Below are positions 47,601 through 53,455 of a stretch of 64,000 bases of DNA, one piece after another. The stretch is from contig OU452201.1 in assembly GCA_911728435.2 (NCBI GenBank), positions 9,672,001 to 9,736,000 of the forward strand, given 5' to 3'. The notes beneath the pieces were generated by a model that saw nothing but the letters and a program-made list of their open reading frames with translations, was not told the DNA's origin and made no database searches. How positions within the stretch are numbered: position 1 is the stretch's first letter; the number at the start of each line of letters is the position of its first letter. A program made the translations under genes and the position numbers. This stretch comes from Apoderus coryli (Eukaryota; Arthropoda; Insecta; Coleoptera; Attelabidae).

Positions 47601-48411
47601 CGAAAAGTGATTTTTTTTTTAATCGGTCCTGTATATCGAAAACTGTAACATGTGTTACCCAAAATATCATTAGGACATTGTAAGTTTCACAAATAAGTAG
47701 CAACGTGTCGCGAAAACCGCATCCTGCTAACTTTCCCATTAACGGAGCTTCCCAGCAATTACAACGAAATCTGGCTACCCTGTAGAATGGTATTATGGTG
47801 TCGTATAGCTAAGTCTGCGCGTTTTTTGGCAGAAAACACCAAATAATTATAGTCACAAAACAGCAGACAAATAGCTAAAATATGACATCCGCAGTTCCTA
47901 TTTGAGTAGCTTCAATTTTTAGACCCCCTGTATAAGATTGCAAGTTAATTATAACTGGAATACCAACTATGATCTAGTATAACAGTTTAGAGTTAATTTC
48001 GTTAACATGACTTTTAATACTTCCTAAGTATTTAAAAGATGACAATTAGGTTCGATTGTGACTAAATTCAATTTATTTTAAAAAACTTAAGGTTTATAAG
48101 ATCAATAAACCTTATTGAAACAAACATTTAATTTGATCAGAGGATCTAAAAGTGCAATAATCTACAGGATATTTAGGTTATTTGGTAGACCCTGTATAAT
48201 ATGAGGCCAATTTTATAACGTACACGTCCAACCAAATTTGGTCAAAATATTCTGCGCCATAAGCGTGATTAACCTTGTATACTCTAACCGGTAGAACTTG
48301 ACGAAGAAAACATGATAATCAACTCACCTGAACGATAGATTTCGTCTGCTTGCTTACATCATCAGTAGATCCACGTGTCGATCTAGGTCCTTTGATACAG
48401 CCCGGAAACAT
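7304..48411 (-). CDS. sick: Neuron navigator (NAV2/3) homologue, sickie; 10 exons, 3' end outside window
   Basis: Assembled from ten exons whose phases agree at every junction: 2099 coding nt, 699 complete codons. Residues 29 to about 140 form a calponin-homology domain (IYTDWANHYLEKG, ADGVLLAEII, IPDINRKPKTPSQM, LDNINICIGVL, LKAILALFFALS) closely resembling vertebrate NAV2/NAV3. Residues 160-640 are low-complexity Ser/Thr/Pro/Asn-rich linker. Residues 654-681 hold GYLSDGE and GYMSEGG, a navigator signature. Family knowledge: navigators bind microtubule plus ends and actin and act in axon guidance and cytoskeletal remodelling; the C-terminal coiled coil and AAA-type ATPase would lie beyond the left edge. 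The start ATG at 48411 is preceded by an in-frame TAA four codons upstream. Introns range from 56 bp (intron 6) to about 18.3 kb (intron 3). Intron positions are mine and lack transcript support. Confidence 0.9.
7659..7912 (-). CDS. sick: sickie exon 9
   Basis: The acceptor is TTGTAG and the donor GAG|GTGAGA. It encodes VNFDTKQDMKEPTSTYDE to SSSTLTLPSRQHHYQ; 84 codons plus two nt of the Arg codon finished by exon 10. The PMRPLLRGYSSSTLTLP stretch resembles conserved navigator linker sequence. Confidence 0.9.
8219..8442 (-). CDS. sick: sickie exon 8: linker
   Basis: The acceptor is TCACAG and the donor CAG|GTGCGA, weaker than the others. It encodes SIICKPSSEQLAISCHKP, a proline run (SPPPPAP) and EEKAEDNSSG; 74 codons plus two leading nt, in phase with exons 7 and 9. 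Confidence 0.85.
8638..11496. mobile_element. Mariner/IS630-type transposon with 940-bp terminal inverted arms
   Basis: The element is bounded by CAGGGTGTCCGG and its complement and flanked by TA on both sides. The left arm 8638-9577 and right arm 10557-11496 are inverted copies with about 90% or more identity by eye. The right arm includes the 3' end of the transposase reading frame, so the left arm carries an inverted duplicate of it (about 9487-9577). The 979-bp spacer holds the rest of a broken transposase. The element takes up nearly all of sickie intron 7 (8443-11521); without it the intron would be about 218 bp. Confidence 0.88.
9770..10651 (+). pseudogene. Broken mariner/Tc1-superfamily transposase
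   Basis: It starts at the ATG at 9770. A 63-bp intron (9834-9896, GTAAG...AATAG) restores the frame into a helix-turn-helix region (RRYAEKFPNRIHPKRRYFSN, NCGRPR), which stops at about 10135. The catalytic part continues in other frames: FTGEATF near 10220, where an Asp would be expected at the Gly, and LDGAPAHFARNVRRYL near 10494, retaining the second Asp. The usual PRSPDL-type motif with the third acidic residue is not recognisable in the scrambled 3' end. Deletions and frameshifts make it non-functional. Confidence 0.8.
11522..11740 (-). CDS. sick: sickie exon 7: Ser-rich linker
   Basis: The acceptor is TTACAG and the donor GAAG|GTAAGT. It encodes TSKSPPSSQLSKSPSVSLSR and onwards to HHSNSSE; phases match both neighbours. 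The donor at 11521-11516 lies about 20 bp from the end of the mariner-family element that fills the following intron. Confidence 0.88.
11797..12178 (-). CDS. sick: sickie exon 6: basic Ser/Thr/Asn-rich linker
   Basis: The acceptor is TTTCAG and the donor AAAG|GTACAT. 127 codons plus one nt, starting VSSAKSERSDSSLSLEP; Lys/Thr/Asn-rich, with low-complexity SKIVEPKVRV and GIPKP stretches such as occur in microtubule-binding linkers. It is separated from exon 7 by only 56 bp. Confidence 0.88.
12538..12895 (-). CDS. sick: sickie exon 5: Ser/Pro-rich linker
   Basis: The acceptor is TTTCAG and the donor GGG|GTGAGT. 119 codons plus one nt, rich in Ser, Pro, Gly and Thr, with a short LDKLKLFKNDGKSS segment typical of navigator linkers. 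Predicted disordered from composition. Confidence 0.88.
12957..13449. mobile_element. 493-bp MITE with long imperfect inverted repeats
   Basis: The ends are CAGGGTGTTT and ...CCCACCCTG, flanked by TA on each side. The two halves are imperfect inverted copies: a conserved TTTTTGTCT(C)GAGATAC block and a GAAATTTGGTAC block occur in both. It is non-coding and lies in sickie intron 4. Probably mariner/Tc1-derived and non-autonomous. Confidence 0.7.
13450..15164. other. AT-rich intronic sequence
   Basis: Part of sickie intron 4. Apart from the TA run at 14604-14635 I see no exon, transposon end or structured repeat. Confidence 0.5.
14604..14635. repeat. (TA)16 microsatellite
   Basis: An uninterrupted dinucleotide run within sickie intron 4. 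Confidence 0.95.
15165..15633 (-). repeat. CAGGGTG-ended short element related to copy 1
   Basis: On the minus strand it begins with CAGGGTGGATC at 15633, next to TA. It shares the ATTTATGTCAAAATT and AAAACAGTTGAAAGT blocks with the element at the left edge of the window. Frames at 15154-15381 and 15475-15675 are chance within it. Confidence 0.5.
16418..16638 (-). CDS. sick: sickie exon 4: end of calponin-homology domain
   Basis: The acceptor is TTTCAG and the donor CAG|GTAAGA. It encodes LDNINICIGVLKAQ to LKAILALFFALSKQKQ, the last CH helices, then a Gln-rich tail and NHLSNEMTPN. It ends after two nt of an Arg codon completed by exon 5. Confidence 0.93.
16639..19360. other. AT-rich intronic sequence
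   Basis: Left part of the 18-kb sickie intron 3. A short hairpin with an 11-bp stem lies at about 18007-18035 (AAATCACTATT / AATAGTGATTT). No other supported feature. Confidence 0.5.
19361..19651. repeat. Fold-back inverted repeat, about 145-bp arms
   Basis: CAATATTCTGG at 19361 is mirrored by CCAGAATATTG ending at 19651. The arms share TATATTTGGTTTCAATAAAA and meet at an AAGCTT centre. The left arm carries about 19 nt absent from the right. It is non-coding. Confidence 0.75.
19700..20215 (+). pseudogene. 3' end of a CR1/Jockey-type retrotransposon
   Basis: A frame ending LYNNLNSENKVLIVSQFRKK...ECYFSL-stop (near 19840) resembles the extreme C-terminus of these reverse transcriptases. It is followed by a T-rich 3' UTR, AATAAAG and a terminal ATTATTATTATT run at about 20205. 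Severely 5'-truncated. Confidence 0.5.
20224..20262 (+). ncRNA. Hammerhead-like core (degenerate)
   Basis: CTGATGA is followed by a possible stem II (GGAACT...AGTCCC, one mismatch), then AAAAC where a hammerhead has GAAAC. The second box is therefore mutated. It lies just after the retrotransposon tail at 20215. Stems I and III were not established. Confidence 0.3.
20263..21571. other. AT-rich intronic sequence
   Basis: Nothing supported beyond an isolated CCCTGTATAC end-like motif near 20867. Confidence 0.45.
21572..22589. repeat. Three tandem copies of a 338-342-bp unit
   Basis: AGCCAAAGATCAACCC begins copies at 21572, 21914 and 22252, giving units of 342, 338 and 338 bp that differ at scattered positions. 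Each unit contains a CACCCTGTATAC motif resembling the ends of the short elements common here. Non-coding. Confidence 0.92.
22590..23049. other. Intronic sequence with a long-armed hairpin
   Basis: AATAATGATAGCTATTATTC near 22836 pairs with GAATAATAGCCATTATTGCG near 22935, an almost continuous stem of about 30 bp around a 55-60-nt loop that itself contains GCCGCGTTAGCGGC. Otherwise featureless. Confidence 0.5.
23050..23570 (-). pseudogene. Internally deleted mariner transposase remnant
   Basis: On the minus strand an N-terminal piece (RVQAFRWFKAISAGQ, ERPSSSRTNEN) runs straight into a catalytic-domain piece (LHHDNAHCQTA, holding the second Asp motif, then LKGRNFGTLQNIQ). The intervening segment is deleted, and stops and frameshifts are present. 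This is the mariner type best known from SETMAR-like annotations. Confidence 0.7.
23963..24265 (+). CDS. Putative small membrane protein nested in sickie intron 3
   Basis: An intact 100-codon frame with a good start context (TTCAAAATGG). Residues 1-37 are strongly hydrophobic (FFPIMWFIEYLPG, FFIAVIVLTKMF), suggesting one or two membrane segments. A polar tail follows, with PKGVLRKSSCF, a five-Gln run and clustered Cys near the end. AATAAA lies at 24307-24312, about 42 nt after the stop, and an arthropod-type TCAGT initiator near 23835 is a plausible start site. It is antisense to the host gene. I do not recognise the family. A chance frame is possible, but the composition is unlike the surrounding AT-rich intron. 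Confidence 0.5.
   Translation: MDILSAISKLFFPIMWFIEYLPGNFRFFIAVIVLTKMFKDVYNYNRQKQDEQLQKMPKGVLRKSSCFSNDQTQYGQQQQQCYGNVERQCHFSGCCQNYTY
24313..26159. other. AT-rich intronic sequence
   Basis: No supported gene. A 98-codon minus-strand frame at 25372-25668 spans a locally GC-richer patch but has no recognisable motif or splice context. Confidence 0.45.
26160..26490 (+). pseudogene. 3' end of a non-LTR retrotransposon
   Basis: The frame PHKTVITPSLDSTSIFERSF and SYTVSKYYNALPENIKSLQG ending FKSAV-stop has the (Y/W)NxLPxxIK pattern found at the C-terminus of CR1/Jockey reverse transcriptases. A short AT-rich 3' UTR with TTTATTATTG follows. 5'-truncated. Confidence 0.6.
27349..27985. mobile_element. 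637-bp hAT-type non-autonomous element
   Basis: Flanked by an exact 8-bp duplication, GGTCTACT (27341-27348 and 27986-27993). The terminal repeats begin TAGGGATACG. Both ends are loaded with the palindrome GTATCGATAC and variants such as GATACCAAGTA, arranged as subterminal repeats; the middle is AT-rich and non-coding. An 8-bp duplication and TAGGG ends are hAT hallmarks. Confidence 0.88.
27994..30029. other. AT-rich intronic sequence
   Basis: I see no exon, transposon end or structured repeat here. Confidence 0.45.
30030..30385 (-). pseudogene. 3' end of a CR1/Jockey-type retrotransposon
   Basis: On the minus strand SHESFKVSPHYSGLLYYNLP, then AIRATNALTQFKKKV and a stop, matches the C-terminal pattern of these reverse transcriptases. 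A 3' UTR with AATAATAAAG near the low-coordinate end follows. 5'-truncated. Confidence 0.6.
30386..31075. repeat. Diverged relatives of the 6.4-kb inverted repeat
   Basis: Segments near 30386-30450, 30808-30960 and 31010-31060 match parts of the 6376-7098 arms (for example ATGCATGGGTCG and GATGAGCTCATAA) in both orientations, but with many substitutions. They show the 6.4-kb structure belongs to an older dispersed family. Confidence 0.5.
31276..31304 (-). ncRNA. Hammerhead-like core
   Basis: On the minus strand CTGATGA (31304-31298) and GAAAC (31280-31276) flank a possible stem II (GGCAAC...GTTTCC, one mismatch). Stems I and III and the cleavage triplet were not established. The flanking ACATGTATGG is shared with the copy at 20.2 kb. 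Confidence 0.35.
31330..32159. other. AT-rich intronic sequence
   Basis: No supported feature. Confidence 0.45.
32160..32430 (-). pseudogene. Mariner transposase C-terminal remnant
   Basis: The 76-codon frame contains VNWLPRSYNLSPLDCFFYW, matching the motif with the third catalytic acidic residue, which here appears as Asn. It ends in a tail (RAGHLYEICKIK) typical of these transposases. A (TG)n run is embedded near 32297-32311. The rest of the element is not recognisable. Confidence 0.6.
32431..34103. other. AT-rich intronic sequence
   Basis: Nothing supported beyond simple AT-rich runs. Confidence 0.45.
34112..34314. mobile_element. 203-bp hAT-like MITE
   Basis: Flanked by CCATAAAT (34104-34111) and CCATGAAT (34315-34322), an 8-bp duplication with one difference. 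The ends are TAGAGGTTTGCGAGACC and, inverted, TAGGAGTTCACAAAACC. Repeated GAGACC/GGTCTTGG motifs lie inside. The chance 63-codon frame within it is not a gene. It lies in sickie intron 3, close to exon 3. Confidence 0.65.
34896..34948 (-). CDS. sick: sickie exon 3: 53-bp CH-domain micro-exon
   Basis: Found by searching for the missing middle of the CH domain. The acceptor is TTTTAG, followed by TCQKIPDINRKPKTPSQM and donor GTAAGT. It begins with two nt completing the codon split after exon 2 and ends in phase 0, so it is the only piece needed to join exons 2 and 4. Confidence 0.93.
34949..36446. other. Intron 2 sequence without recognised genes
   Basis: AT-rich. No exon, transposon end or structured repeat could be supported. 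A 78-codon minus-strand frame at 35807-36043 lacks motifs. Confidence 0.45.
36449..36700 (+). repeat. CAGGGTG-ended short element with CTTCCGG palindrome
   Basis: It starts after TA with CAGGGTGATTGC. It contains CTTCCGGTTATACCGGAAG at about 36570-36588, followed by CTCTATATATTATTATATTT. The arrangement matches the copy at 0.03-0.53 kb, and its first part matches the one at 53.3 kb. The right end is not defined. Overlapping short frames are by-products. Confidence 0.6.
37070..37618 (-). mobile_element. 5'-truncated R1/I-type retrotransposon insertion with 12-bp duplication
   Basis: Flanked by the identical 12-mer TATATTTTAATT (37058-37069 and 37619-37630). The minus strand ends in a poly(A) run (T run at about 37068-37082). 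It carries a 143-codon frame: RNase-H-side segment LSTSQMRITMGLLTGHCALR, then a degenerate zinc-finger-like HVICEC, characteristic of R1/I-type non-LTR elements with an RNase H domain. Classic target-primed insertion with 5' truncation, in sickie intron 2, sense orientation. Confidence 0.85.
37631..38662. other. AT-rich intron 2 sequence
   Basis: No supported feature between the retrotransposon insertion and exon 2. Confidence 0.45.
38663..38780 (-). CDS. sick: sickie exon 2: start of calponin-homology domain
   Basis: The acceptor is TTTTAG and the donor GTAAGT. It encodes IYTDWANHYLEKG through LLAEIIEAV, the first helices of the CH domain, and ends with one nt of a split codon. The match to NAV-type CH domains is close enough to identify the family on its own. 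Confidence 0.93.
38781..40460. other. AT-rich intron 1 sequence
   Basis: No supported feature. Confidence 0.45.
40479..40895 (+). pseudogene. Decayed R1/I-type retrotransposon fragment
   Basis: The plus-strand frames read GKTWGCKPKILRWM, a stop, then SMIVIPIITYGTIVWQSE (reverse transcriptase C-terminus). After a frameshift come RFKICLDLSKQGHCRLEKHI and ILGLEESNECRFC (RNase H end and zinc finger). In-frame stops and shifts mark it as dead. Confidence 0.72.
40896..41848. other. AT-rich intron 1 sequence
   Basis: An isolated CACCCTGTAG end-like motif lies near 41267. No other supported feature. Confidence 0.4.
41849..41975 (-). repeat. Solitary diverged copy of the 60-64 kb satellite unit
   Basis: The reverse complement of the satellite monomer aligns along this stretch: TTACGAG-TATAACCCTTGAT (versus TTACGAG-TACAACCCTTGAT), ATATATTAACATAAT, TTTGTTTGAAACGACCCC, GTAT-CCC and TTTTTTGGATTCT. 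It resembles the short (160-bp) monomer class and is inverted relative to the array. It sits in sickie intron 1, about 18.5 kb from the array. Confidence 0.85.
41976..43979. other. Intron 1 sequence with short-element fragments
   Basis: End-like motifs TACAGAGTGTTTT (about 42868) and TACAGGGTGC (about 43273) suggest fragments of the CAGGGTG-ended family, but no complete element was delimited. Frames at 42150-42365, 42864-43106 and 43546-43890 have no recognisable domains. Confidence 0.4.
43980..45470 (-). mobile_element. 5'-truncated CR1/Jockey-type retrotransposon
   Basis: The minus-strand 3' end reads GTAATAAAGC followed by ATTATTATTATTA at about 43978-43995, a simple-repeat tail without poly(A). 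The endonuclease and the first reverse-transcriptase blocks are missing. It is in the sense orientation relative to sickie, intron 1. No convincing target duplication was found. It is a different family from the element at 0.9-5.6 kb: the two proteins are clearly distinct. Confidence 0.8.
44125..45453 (-). CDS. Truncated reverse transcriptase, open for 442 codons
   Basis: The frame opens after a TAA at 45471-45469 and has only a TTG at the given start, so it lacks a natural initiation site. It enters reverse transcriptase at HGFISHKST. VVYTDFCKAFDRIDH (motif A), LSGVPQGSNLGPLL and YADDLKIF (active site) follow, and the C-terminal region (LKYLID...LRRNLFSISFLYKIFN) runs to a stop at 44125. Endonuclease is absent. 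No internal stops in 442 codons suggests a recent insertion. Non-autonomous as it stands. Confidence 0.85.
   Translation of the reverse strand: MNSLVIHCNDLNRKLLDDSRKENDIDCSDLFSEIKSFQYQHGFISHKSTLTNLSIFSQYMSGTLDNRGQVDVVYTDFCKAFDRIDHTILIQKLLHFGFSADAVCLLQSYITDRVQFVSYNGYTSTYYTALSGVPQGSNLGPLLFLLFINDLGELLNCSKLIYADDLKIFTTISTPQDCISLQGSLQLVNAWCEQNRLSLNPKKCNVVSYTRKTSPTIFYYNVNGVILNRKESIKDLGVTFDMHFTFKEHITDMVAGATKAYGFIVRNSKYFESVVTLNTLYFAYVRSKLEYCSLVWYPCYDCDIQMIEKVQRKFLKCLCFKIDGTYPDRGISYKYLIDRFQFQSLSLRRNLFSISFLYKIFNSDVVCPELLEKVSLLVPRINARGSIAFYNERARTNVILKSPIYTMCRQFNLVNDQCDIFFDSLNEILSSAESILKELDVH
45471..46834. other. Intron 1 sequence with a tRNA-like 3' fragment
   Basis: GGGTTCAAATC on the minus strand near 45867-45877 resembles a tRNA T-arm/B-box, but no A-box, anticodon arm or acceptor pairing could be found; at most it is a SINE or tRNA remnant. 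Otherwise AT-rich and featureless. Confidence 0.35.
46850..48285. repeat. Long imperfect inverted repeat (about 250-290-bp arms) beside exon 1
   Basis: The left arm, about 46850-47135, is mirrored by about 48035-48285. Shared blocks include GATCAAATTAAAT, TTTCAATAAGGTTTAT and AATAAATTGAATTT, at perhaps 75-80% identity. The right end falls within about 40 bp of the sickie exon 1 donor (48327). Another short element (47276-47782) sits in the middle. Confidence 0.65.
47276..47782. mobile_element. CAGGGT-ended short element nested in the inverted repeat
   Basis: It begins CAGGGTGTTC after TA and ends ...GGCTACCCTG before TA. The terminal inverted repeat is only about 6 bp. Non-coding. Boundaries rest on the TA-CAGGGT ends alone. 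Confidence 0.45.
48328..48411 (-). CDS. sick: sickie coding exon 1 (N-terminus)
   Basis: 28 codons, MFPGCIKGPRSTRG... ending SIVQ, rich in basic and Ser/Thr residues, with no signal peptide. The donor is CAG|GTGAGT. An A at -3 of the ATG and an in-frame TAA at 48423-48421 support this start. The exon ends in phase 0, joining directly to IYTDW of exon 2. Confidence 0.85.
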
Positions 48412-48423
48412 AATCTTATTTTA

Positions 48424-49880
48424 TATGGCACTAGCGGACTAAGTGTACTTTTATAAAAATCAACTACCTCTAGTTCTAATTCATTTTTGAAACGTTTTTT
48501 TATTTTAATCATGTCTTTCTTAATAACATTATTCGTTTATATTGTAGTTTTATTTTCATGATACAATTTTTGATATGTATGGTTCCATTCTTGATAAAAT
48601 TGATGATTCGCCATATCTTAAAGCAAGATAATGTTGTAGTAGTGAAAGTTGTGTCTCATATCAATATGTCTCTAAGAAATATTCCTGTTATTTAATGTCA
48701 TATTATTTAAGCATTTCCTCTCTGCAACTAAGTAAAACATTTTCCTTATTTATTTTAAAGCTGTTGATGAACATAAACTACTAGTCTTGCCTGCTTCTGT
48801 CGTTCTATTTCCTATTTAACGAAAATAAAACAAGGTATACTAAAAATAAGTTGCCCATATTTCATAAATTTAACGAACAAAGCTGTGGCGAATACTGAGT
48901 GAATTCGGTTATTTTATATCCTCATTGAGACAGTTTCAAATATTATATGAGCGGTATGTTTCCTATTTTTGTATTTTTTTTTATTTAAATTAAAGTACCT
49001 ATGTTTGCAACTTTTTACAGAAGAACATCGTTAAGGACGTCTTATGGAAATTACTAATACTGAGTTGTTTGTTAAAATTTACGATATGGTTTTGAGTAAT
49101 CGATGAATTAAAAGGTTTGAAATACCTGAGACCACTGGCTTTTCGCAAGTGACAAGTGAGGTTTATCTAATATTCATCGATAAAATGGAAGAAAGAAAAA
49201 CAATATACGTATCTATTGCACTGGTTGAGAATTGGAATCAAAAAGATTCGTTCTCAATGCCCGTGAAATTTGGATTAGAACTCCGCCTTCTTACAAATAT
49301 TTGGACCTGAGAGACTTTTTTTATATCCAAACTTAAAAAATAGCTCACGTCGAGAGGATATCATGGCTCATACCAGTCCTATTTTGAGGCCTTTCCGAGA
49401 ACTTACTTTTTAGGTTTTTAGGCATAAAAGAGAAATGCTTGGAAAAGTTAAAAGTAGATCATGTTCGAAAATAAAAAAAATGCAAACAAGTAATTTGTTT
49501 TTCTAGGACTTATTGGACGCTCCTCGTGAAATACTAAACTTTAAGACTAACTAAAACTCGTTACGTTTTCCTTCAATTTATAGCTCAACCCTAAGACACT
49601 ATAATAGAACAATTGGTTTAGAAACTCACAGAATGATTCATTAAGAATGGAAAATATCCAAATACGGAGATACTAGGCACGTGACTAATGTAACATACAC
49701 AAATCATATCGCACGTTTAAAAGATACTGAGTGAATATCATATCAATTCTGCTTTATATATTTTTTTCAATTGGCTTCAGTCAATGTTATTTAAATTTAT
49801 TTGATAGATATGCTTTAAATTTCAAATATGATTAGGTCTAAAAAGTAATAAAACTACTCACGATTTCCTTATGAGCCTCA
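48424..49880. other. Upstream of sickie exon 1; AT-rich with a possible mariner remnant
   Basis: Plus-strand text near 49110-49210 (KRFEIPETTGFSQVTSEVYL in one frame) faintly resembles the helix-turn-helix part of mariner transposases but is heavily degraded. The 5' UTR of exon 1 continues into this stretch for an unknown distance. Confidence 0.35.
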
Positions 49881-49899
49881 AAATGAAAATCAAACGTTT

Positions 49900-51000
49900 T
49901 GTGTTACCAGCAGCCCTATAAGTACGAGGCATGCTCTTAAATTAAGTATCGTTTTGGAATTCCGCCGTTATAGCGCTGCGGTCGGCACTCGGCGCATGCA
50001 CGCAATTACGGACCCATCGACATTCTTAAAGGTTGTTTACGAATGTTTAAAATGCCTCATCCGATCGAAAAAGCCACCGACTGTGAAATACGAGGTGTGA
50101 TACCTTTTCTTAATGCTAAAGGCGTGAAATCAGTTGTCATTCATCGTCAGATATGTGAAGTTTACGAAGAAAACCATTATAAGTGATGGGGTGGTAAATA
50201 AATGGGTGCGAGCTGTGAATGTGCATAACGAGGAACGCAGTGGACGACCTTCACTCATTACTGGTGTAGTGCAAAAAATTGATAAAAAATTTACGATATC
50301 AGCGTTATCTTGTGAGTTTCCTGAAGTCTCATCAAGTGTGATTTACGACATTGTGTCAGAACGTTTGAAGTACCGAATGTTATGCGCACGCTGGGTGTAC
50401 TGTAACATAAATAAGTTCACAAAAATGAGTCAGTTATCCGATTATGAATTGTATGGCTTTAACTTAAAATTGCCTGCACACAGACTTTCTCTCTATGGTT
50501 CACTTGTAATGCCTATCAAAATTTCAAATCATTTTCCACAGCCCTTGAGATTTGGCGACTACATTATACCTTTTACTCGTTGATTGATTGTTTGACAAGT
50601 TCAAGGTATTTGTGTTTACAAAATTTGTTACTTTCTCCAACTAATTGTAAAGTTATTTTTTAGTACCTGTACGGGTGGTTCTTGTGATTTATCTATTATT
50701 TCTTTAATTATTTTGTGACGCATTCTATGTAGGTCCTACCAAAGATTTACGTACATTAAATTTTGCTACTACTATCGTACCTGACGAATAAAGACAGTTA
50801 TTATTATATTATTTTTATTAAAACGACAGTGCTGTAATGGTTGTCCAGTCAGGCGGCAGATTTCTTAGAGAAAGGATTTGAAAAGCTGGTTGTACATTAC
50901 GACAAGAGTCTCAATATTGACGGAAATTATGTTGAAAAATAGTTAAAGGTTTAGCTTTCATATCAAAAAATAATTTTGGTACTAAAACTCGACTGTGCTT
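49900..51000 (+). pseudogene. Mariner transposase gene, frameshifted and with its middle replaced
   Basis: The N-terminal domain starts at the ATG at 50051 (MPHPIEKATDCEIRGVIPFL, then VIHRQICEVY). A frameshift is followed by ISDGVVNKWVRAVNVH and EERSGRPSLITG, ending with RLKYRMLCARWV near 50400. The C-terminus reappears at 50830-50940 (LQWLSSQAADFLEKG, VVHYDKSLNIDGNYVEK-stop). The catalytic DDE region between them is missing; about 420 bp of unrelated sequence takes its place. Confidence 0.8.
50405..50822 (+). mobile_element. Candidate retroelement tail inside the mariner remnant
   Basis: The sequence replacing the mariner catalytic region ends ACGAATAAAGACAG followed by TTATTATTATATTA, the same type of 3' end as the CR1/Jockey tails at 20.2 and 44.0 kb. 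Its 5' boundary and coding content are unclear. Confidence 0.4.
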
Positions 51001-52899
51001 TTTTAATTCCAAAATGGTACTTACTTTTTGTTTTTGAAAATAAACTATATTCAGGCAATAACTGGTGTATGTAACACTGGTTTTGAAGATATGTATAAAT
51101 ATTTAACAACAAACAACTTTAACAGAATTAATCCCTACCCTACATAATCTATGTTCACCAACAGTGTTCTTAAATTAAGTAACAAAACATTAAAAAAGTA
51201 TTAGAAATGAATAAATAAACTGTAAATATAGGTATCGCATTTTCGAAAACGGCAATAATTATCTAAGTTGTAATAGCCATAATACACGAATTGAATAATT
51301 CTACCATTTTTCATCTAAAATATACTATTGACCTTATCTGAAAGCGCAACAATTACCAATTCTAACAGAAATTATAACAGCCAACTTTTTAGAGTCCGTA
51401 AAATTATTGCTTAGTTCTGAAATTACTTTGTCGATTATGTGTCTGTCTGGCACAGTATTTGGAAACGGTCTGACAGTTGAGAATTAGCAAAATGGCAGCT
51501 AACAGTCTTTTTTGAGCTTTTGTTTGCACCAATTGTCACTCGCATCTTTTATCTGTAGATTATATTATGTACTAGCAAGGATTAAGTACATTAATCTTTG
51601 GTATTAGTCAAAACACGTCCTGAAATTAATAAAAGAACTATTTTTTCAATGTAGTACACTCTATATACATATAGTCACCGAATGTGTGTTTTTTTTATTA
51701 GTCTAGTGAGTCTGGTCTTTTGGTAATTAACTTGAAGTTAATGGATGTAATTATTATCGGTAGTTCTAAAAATAAGATGTTCTGGTTTTTCATAGAAAAA
51801 ATAATTTATGACATGTTTGGTATATTAAGACGTTTTTATATGTTATATACATCGTTTTTAAGATCAATAAATTAATTGATTCTAACTCGGTGTATCTAAT
51901 GTTTAATTATTTTTTTATTGACGATAAATTAAATTTAATTAAGAATAATAATTATTAGTTCTATCTTAAATGCTTTAAGGCGGAAACAGGCAGTATGGCT
52001 ACCTACTACAATCACATATAGCACAATATTTCTTTTCATTTCGCGGGATGTAGCTATACAGAGTAGTGAGAGGAAATTCATCATTTACCCTAAACTAGAA
52101 TTCAAAATAAGATTTGTTAGGTCCGGATAATAAAGTTACTGCAATCGGAGGTAAAAGATTCTTTATCAAACTTGTCATTAATGATACGGTCCGAGATTCT
52201 GGTTAAATAGGTAAGACGTTGTCTCTCTAAGCCTATGTCTTTGGAATTTTGAGTCTATTTGAGTCAATAGGTGCTTAAATTACTCGAGTCAAAATCACGA
52301 TTGCATGTAAAACGAATTGAAATATAAATCCAGGTTAAGGTTTAACTTTAAATAAAAAAAAAGAACACACCTTGGTTCTAAAAGGTTTTCCCGAATTCAT
52401 TCATGTCATTGTGGAATTTGGGTAAACACAATTTATTCGTTTTTAGTGGAGAATGTTTAAATAATTTGTGATTATATTACCAAAACGTTCATTTCTGTAT
52501 TTATTTAAACAAATTGAGTGAATGATATGCTGCCTAGAAAAAATGAATATTAAAAGATTAAAAAAAAATTAATTGACATATTAATTATCGTACACAAAAA
52601 ATAGTTATTGGACCTCGTTCAACGTTTAACTATTACACTGCCAACCATATTCACGATAGGCTATTGTTTTAAGGGAAATTAAGGGCGTTTTGGAAATATC
52701 CGATAGGCCTAAACTTGATGATATAAACCATTGGCCAGAGTATAGTATGGTATGGTATAGCCAGAAGTTCTAAACTTTTGTCACCACCCTCTCAAGGGTC
52801 AAGCATTTGATTTGAAGTGCGCGTGCCTTTTTTGACTGTCAACTGTTGACTCGGCCATATTTAGTATTTGTTTAAGTAAAACATTGACATTTATGGTGC
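51001..52899. other. AT-rich sequence, no gene recognised
   Basis: No supported feature. Confidence 0.45.
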
Positions 52900-53240
52900 G
52901 CTACAACATCGAAGAATGTTTGTAGATAGTAAAAGCACGTAACAAAAATGGGAAAAATTCTATTCTGATGTAAGTTACGTGATTATTTCGGAGTGCCTAA
53001 TCAATCGTCGCGGGCTGTTATTAAAAATTTGATCACAATAAATTTTAGCTGACGTTTTCGTTGAAAGATGCACGGCATGGGCCCAAAAGAAAAAAAAACA
53101 TCGCAGCTCTGAGTGTCAGAGGGCAGAACGACCGGACAACTCCATCCGACATCGTTGCCATGAAATAAACCTACATCGCACGAGTCTTCAACGAATTTTG
53201 GCAAAAAAATTTCACGCTTACAAGATCCAGCTTACTTCAA
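52900..53240 (+). pseudogene. Degraded transposase N-terminal fragment
   Basis: Plus-strand frames contain LHRTSLQRILAKKFHAYKIQ, a helix-turn-helix end typical of IS630/Tc1-type transposases, after earlier degenerate pieces (HGPKRKKN, IAALSVRGQN). Frames shift repeatedly; no catalytic domain remains. Confidence 0.5.
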
Positions 53241-53296
53241 TGTAGGTATAGTATTAAGACAAAACAGCTAACAAATCTAAACATATAATTATATAT

Positions 53297-53455
53297 AGGG
53301 TGTCCATCTGAAATAAGCAAGGTGATATCAACCGGAATGGCACAAATATCATAATATTATAAACTGAGAGATTGGATCGACTTGAGTAATCACTCAAATT
53401 TTCGAAAGAAACGTATGCTTTGTTTTTCCAAAACTTCTCAACAATCACACTATAT
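53297..53455 (-). repeat. Short element related to the 36.4-kb copy
   Basis: The reverse complement parallels 36460-36600: GAAGTTTTGG, GATTACTCA and a CTTCCGG-like site (here ATTCCGGTTGATATCACC) occur in the same order. The plus-strand end reads AGGGTGTCCATC. Confidence 0.55.
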
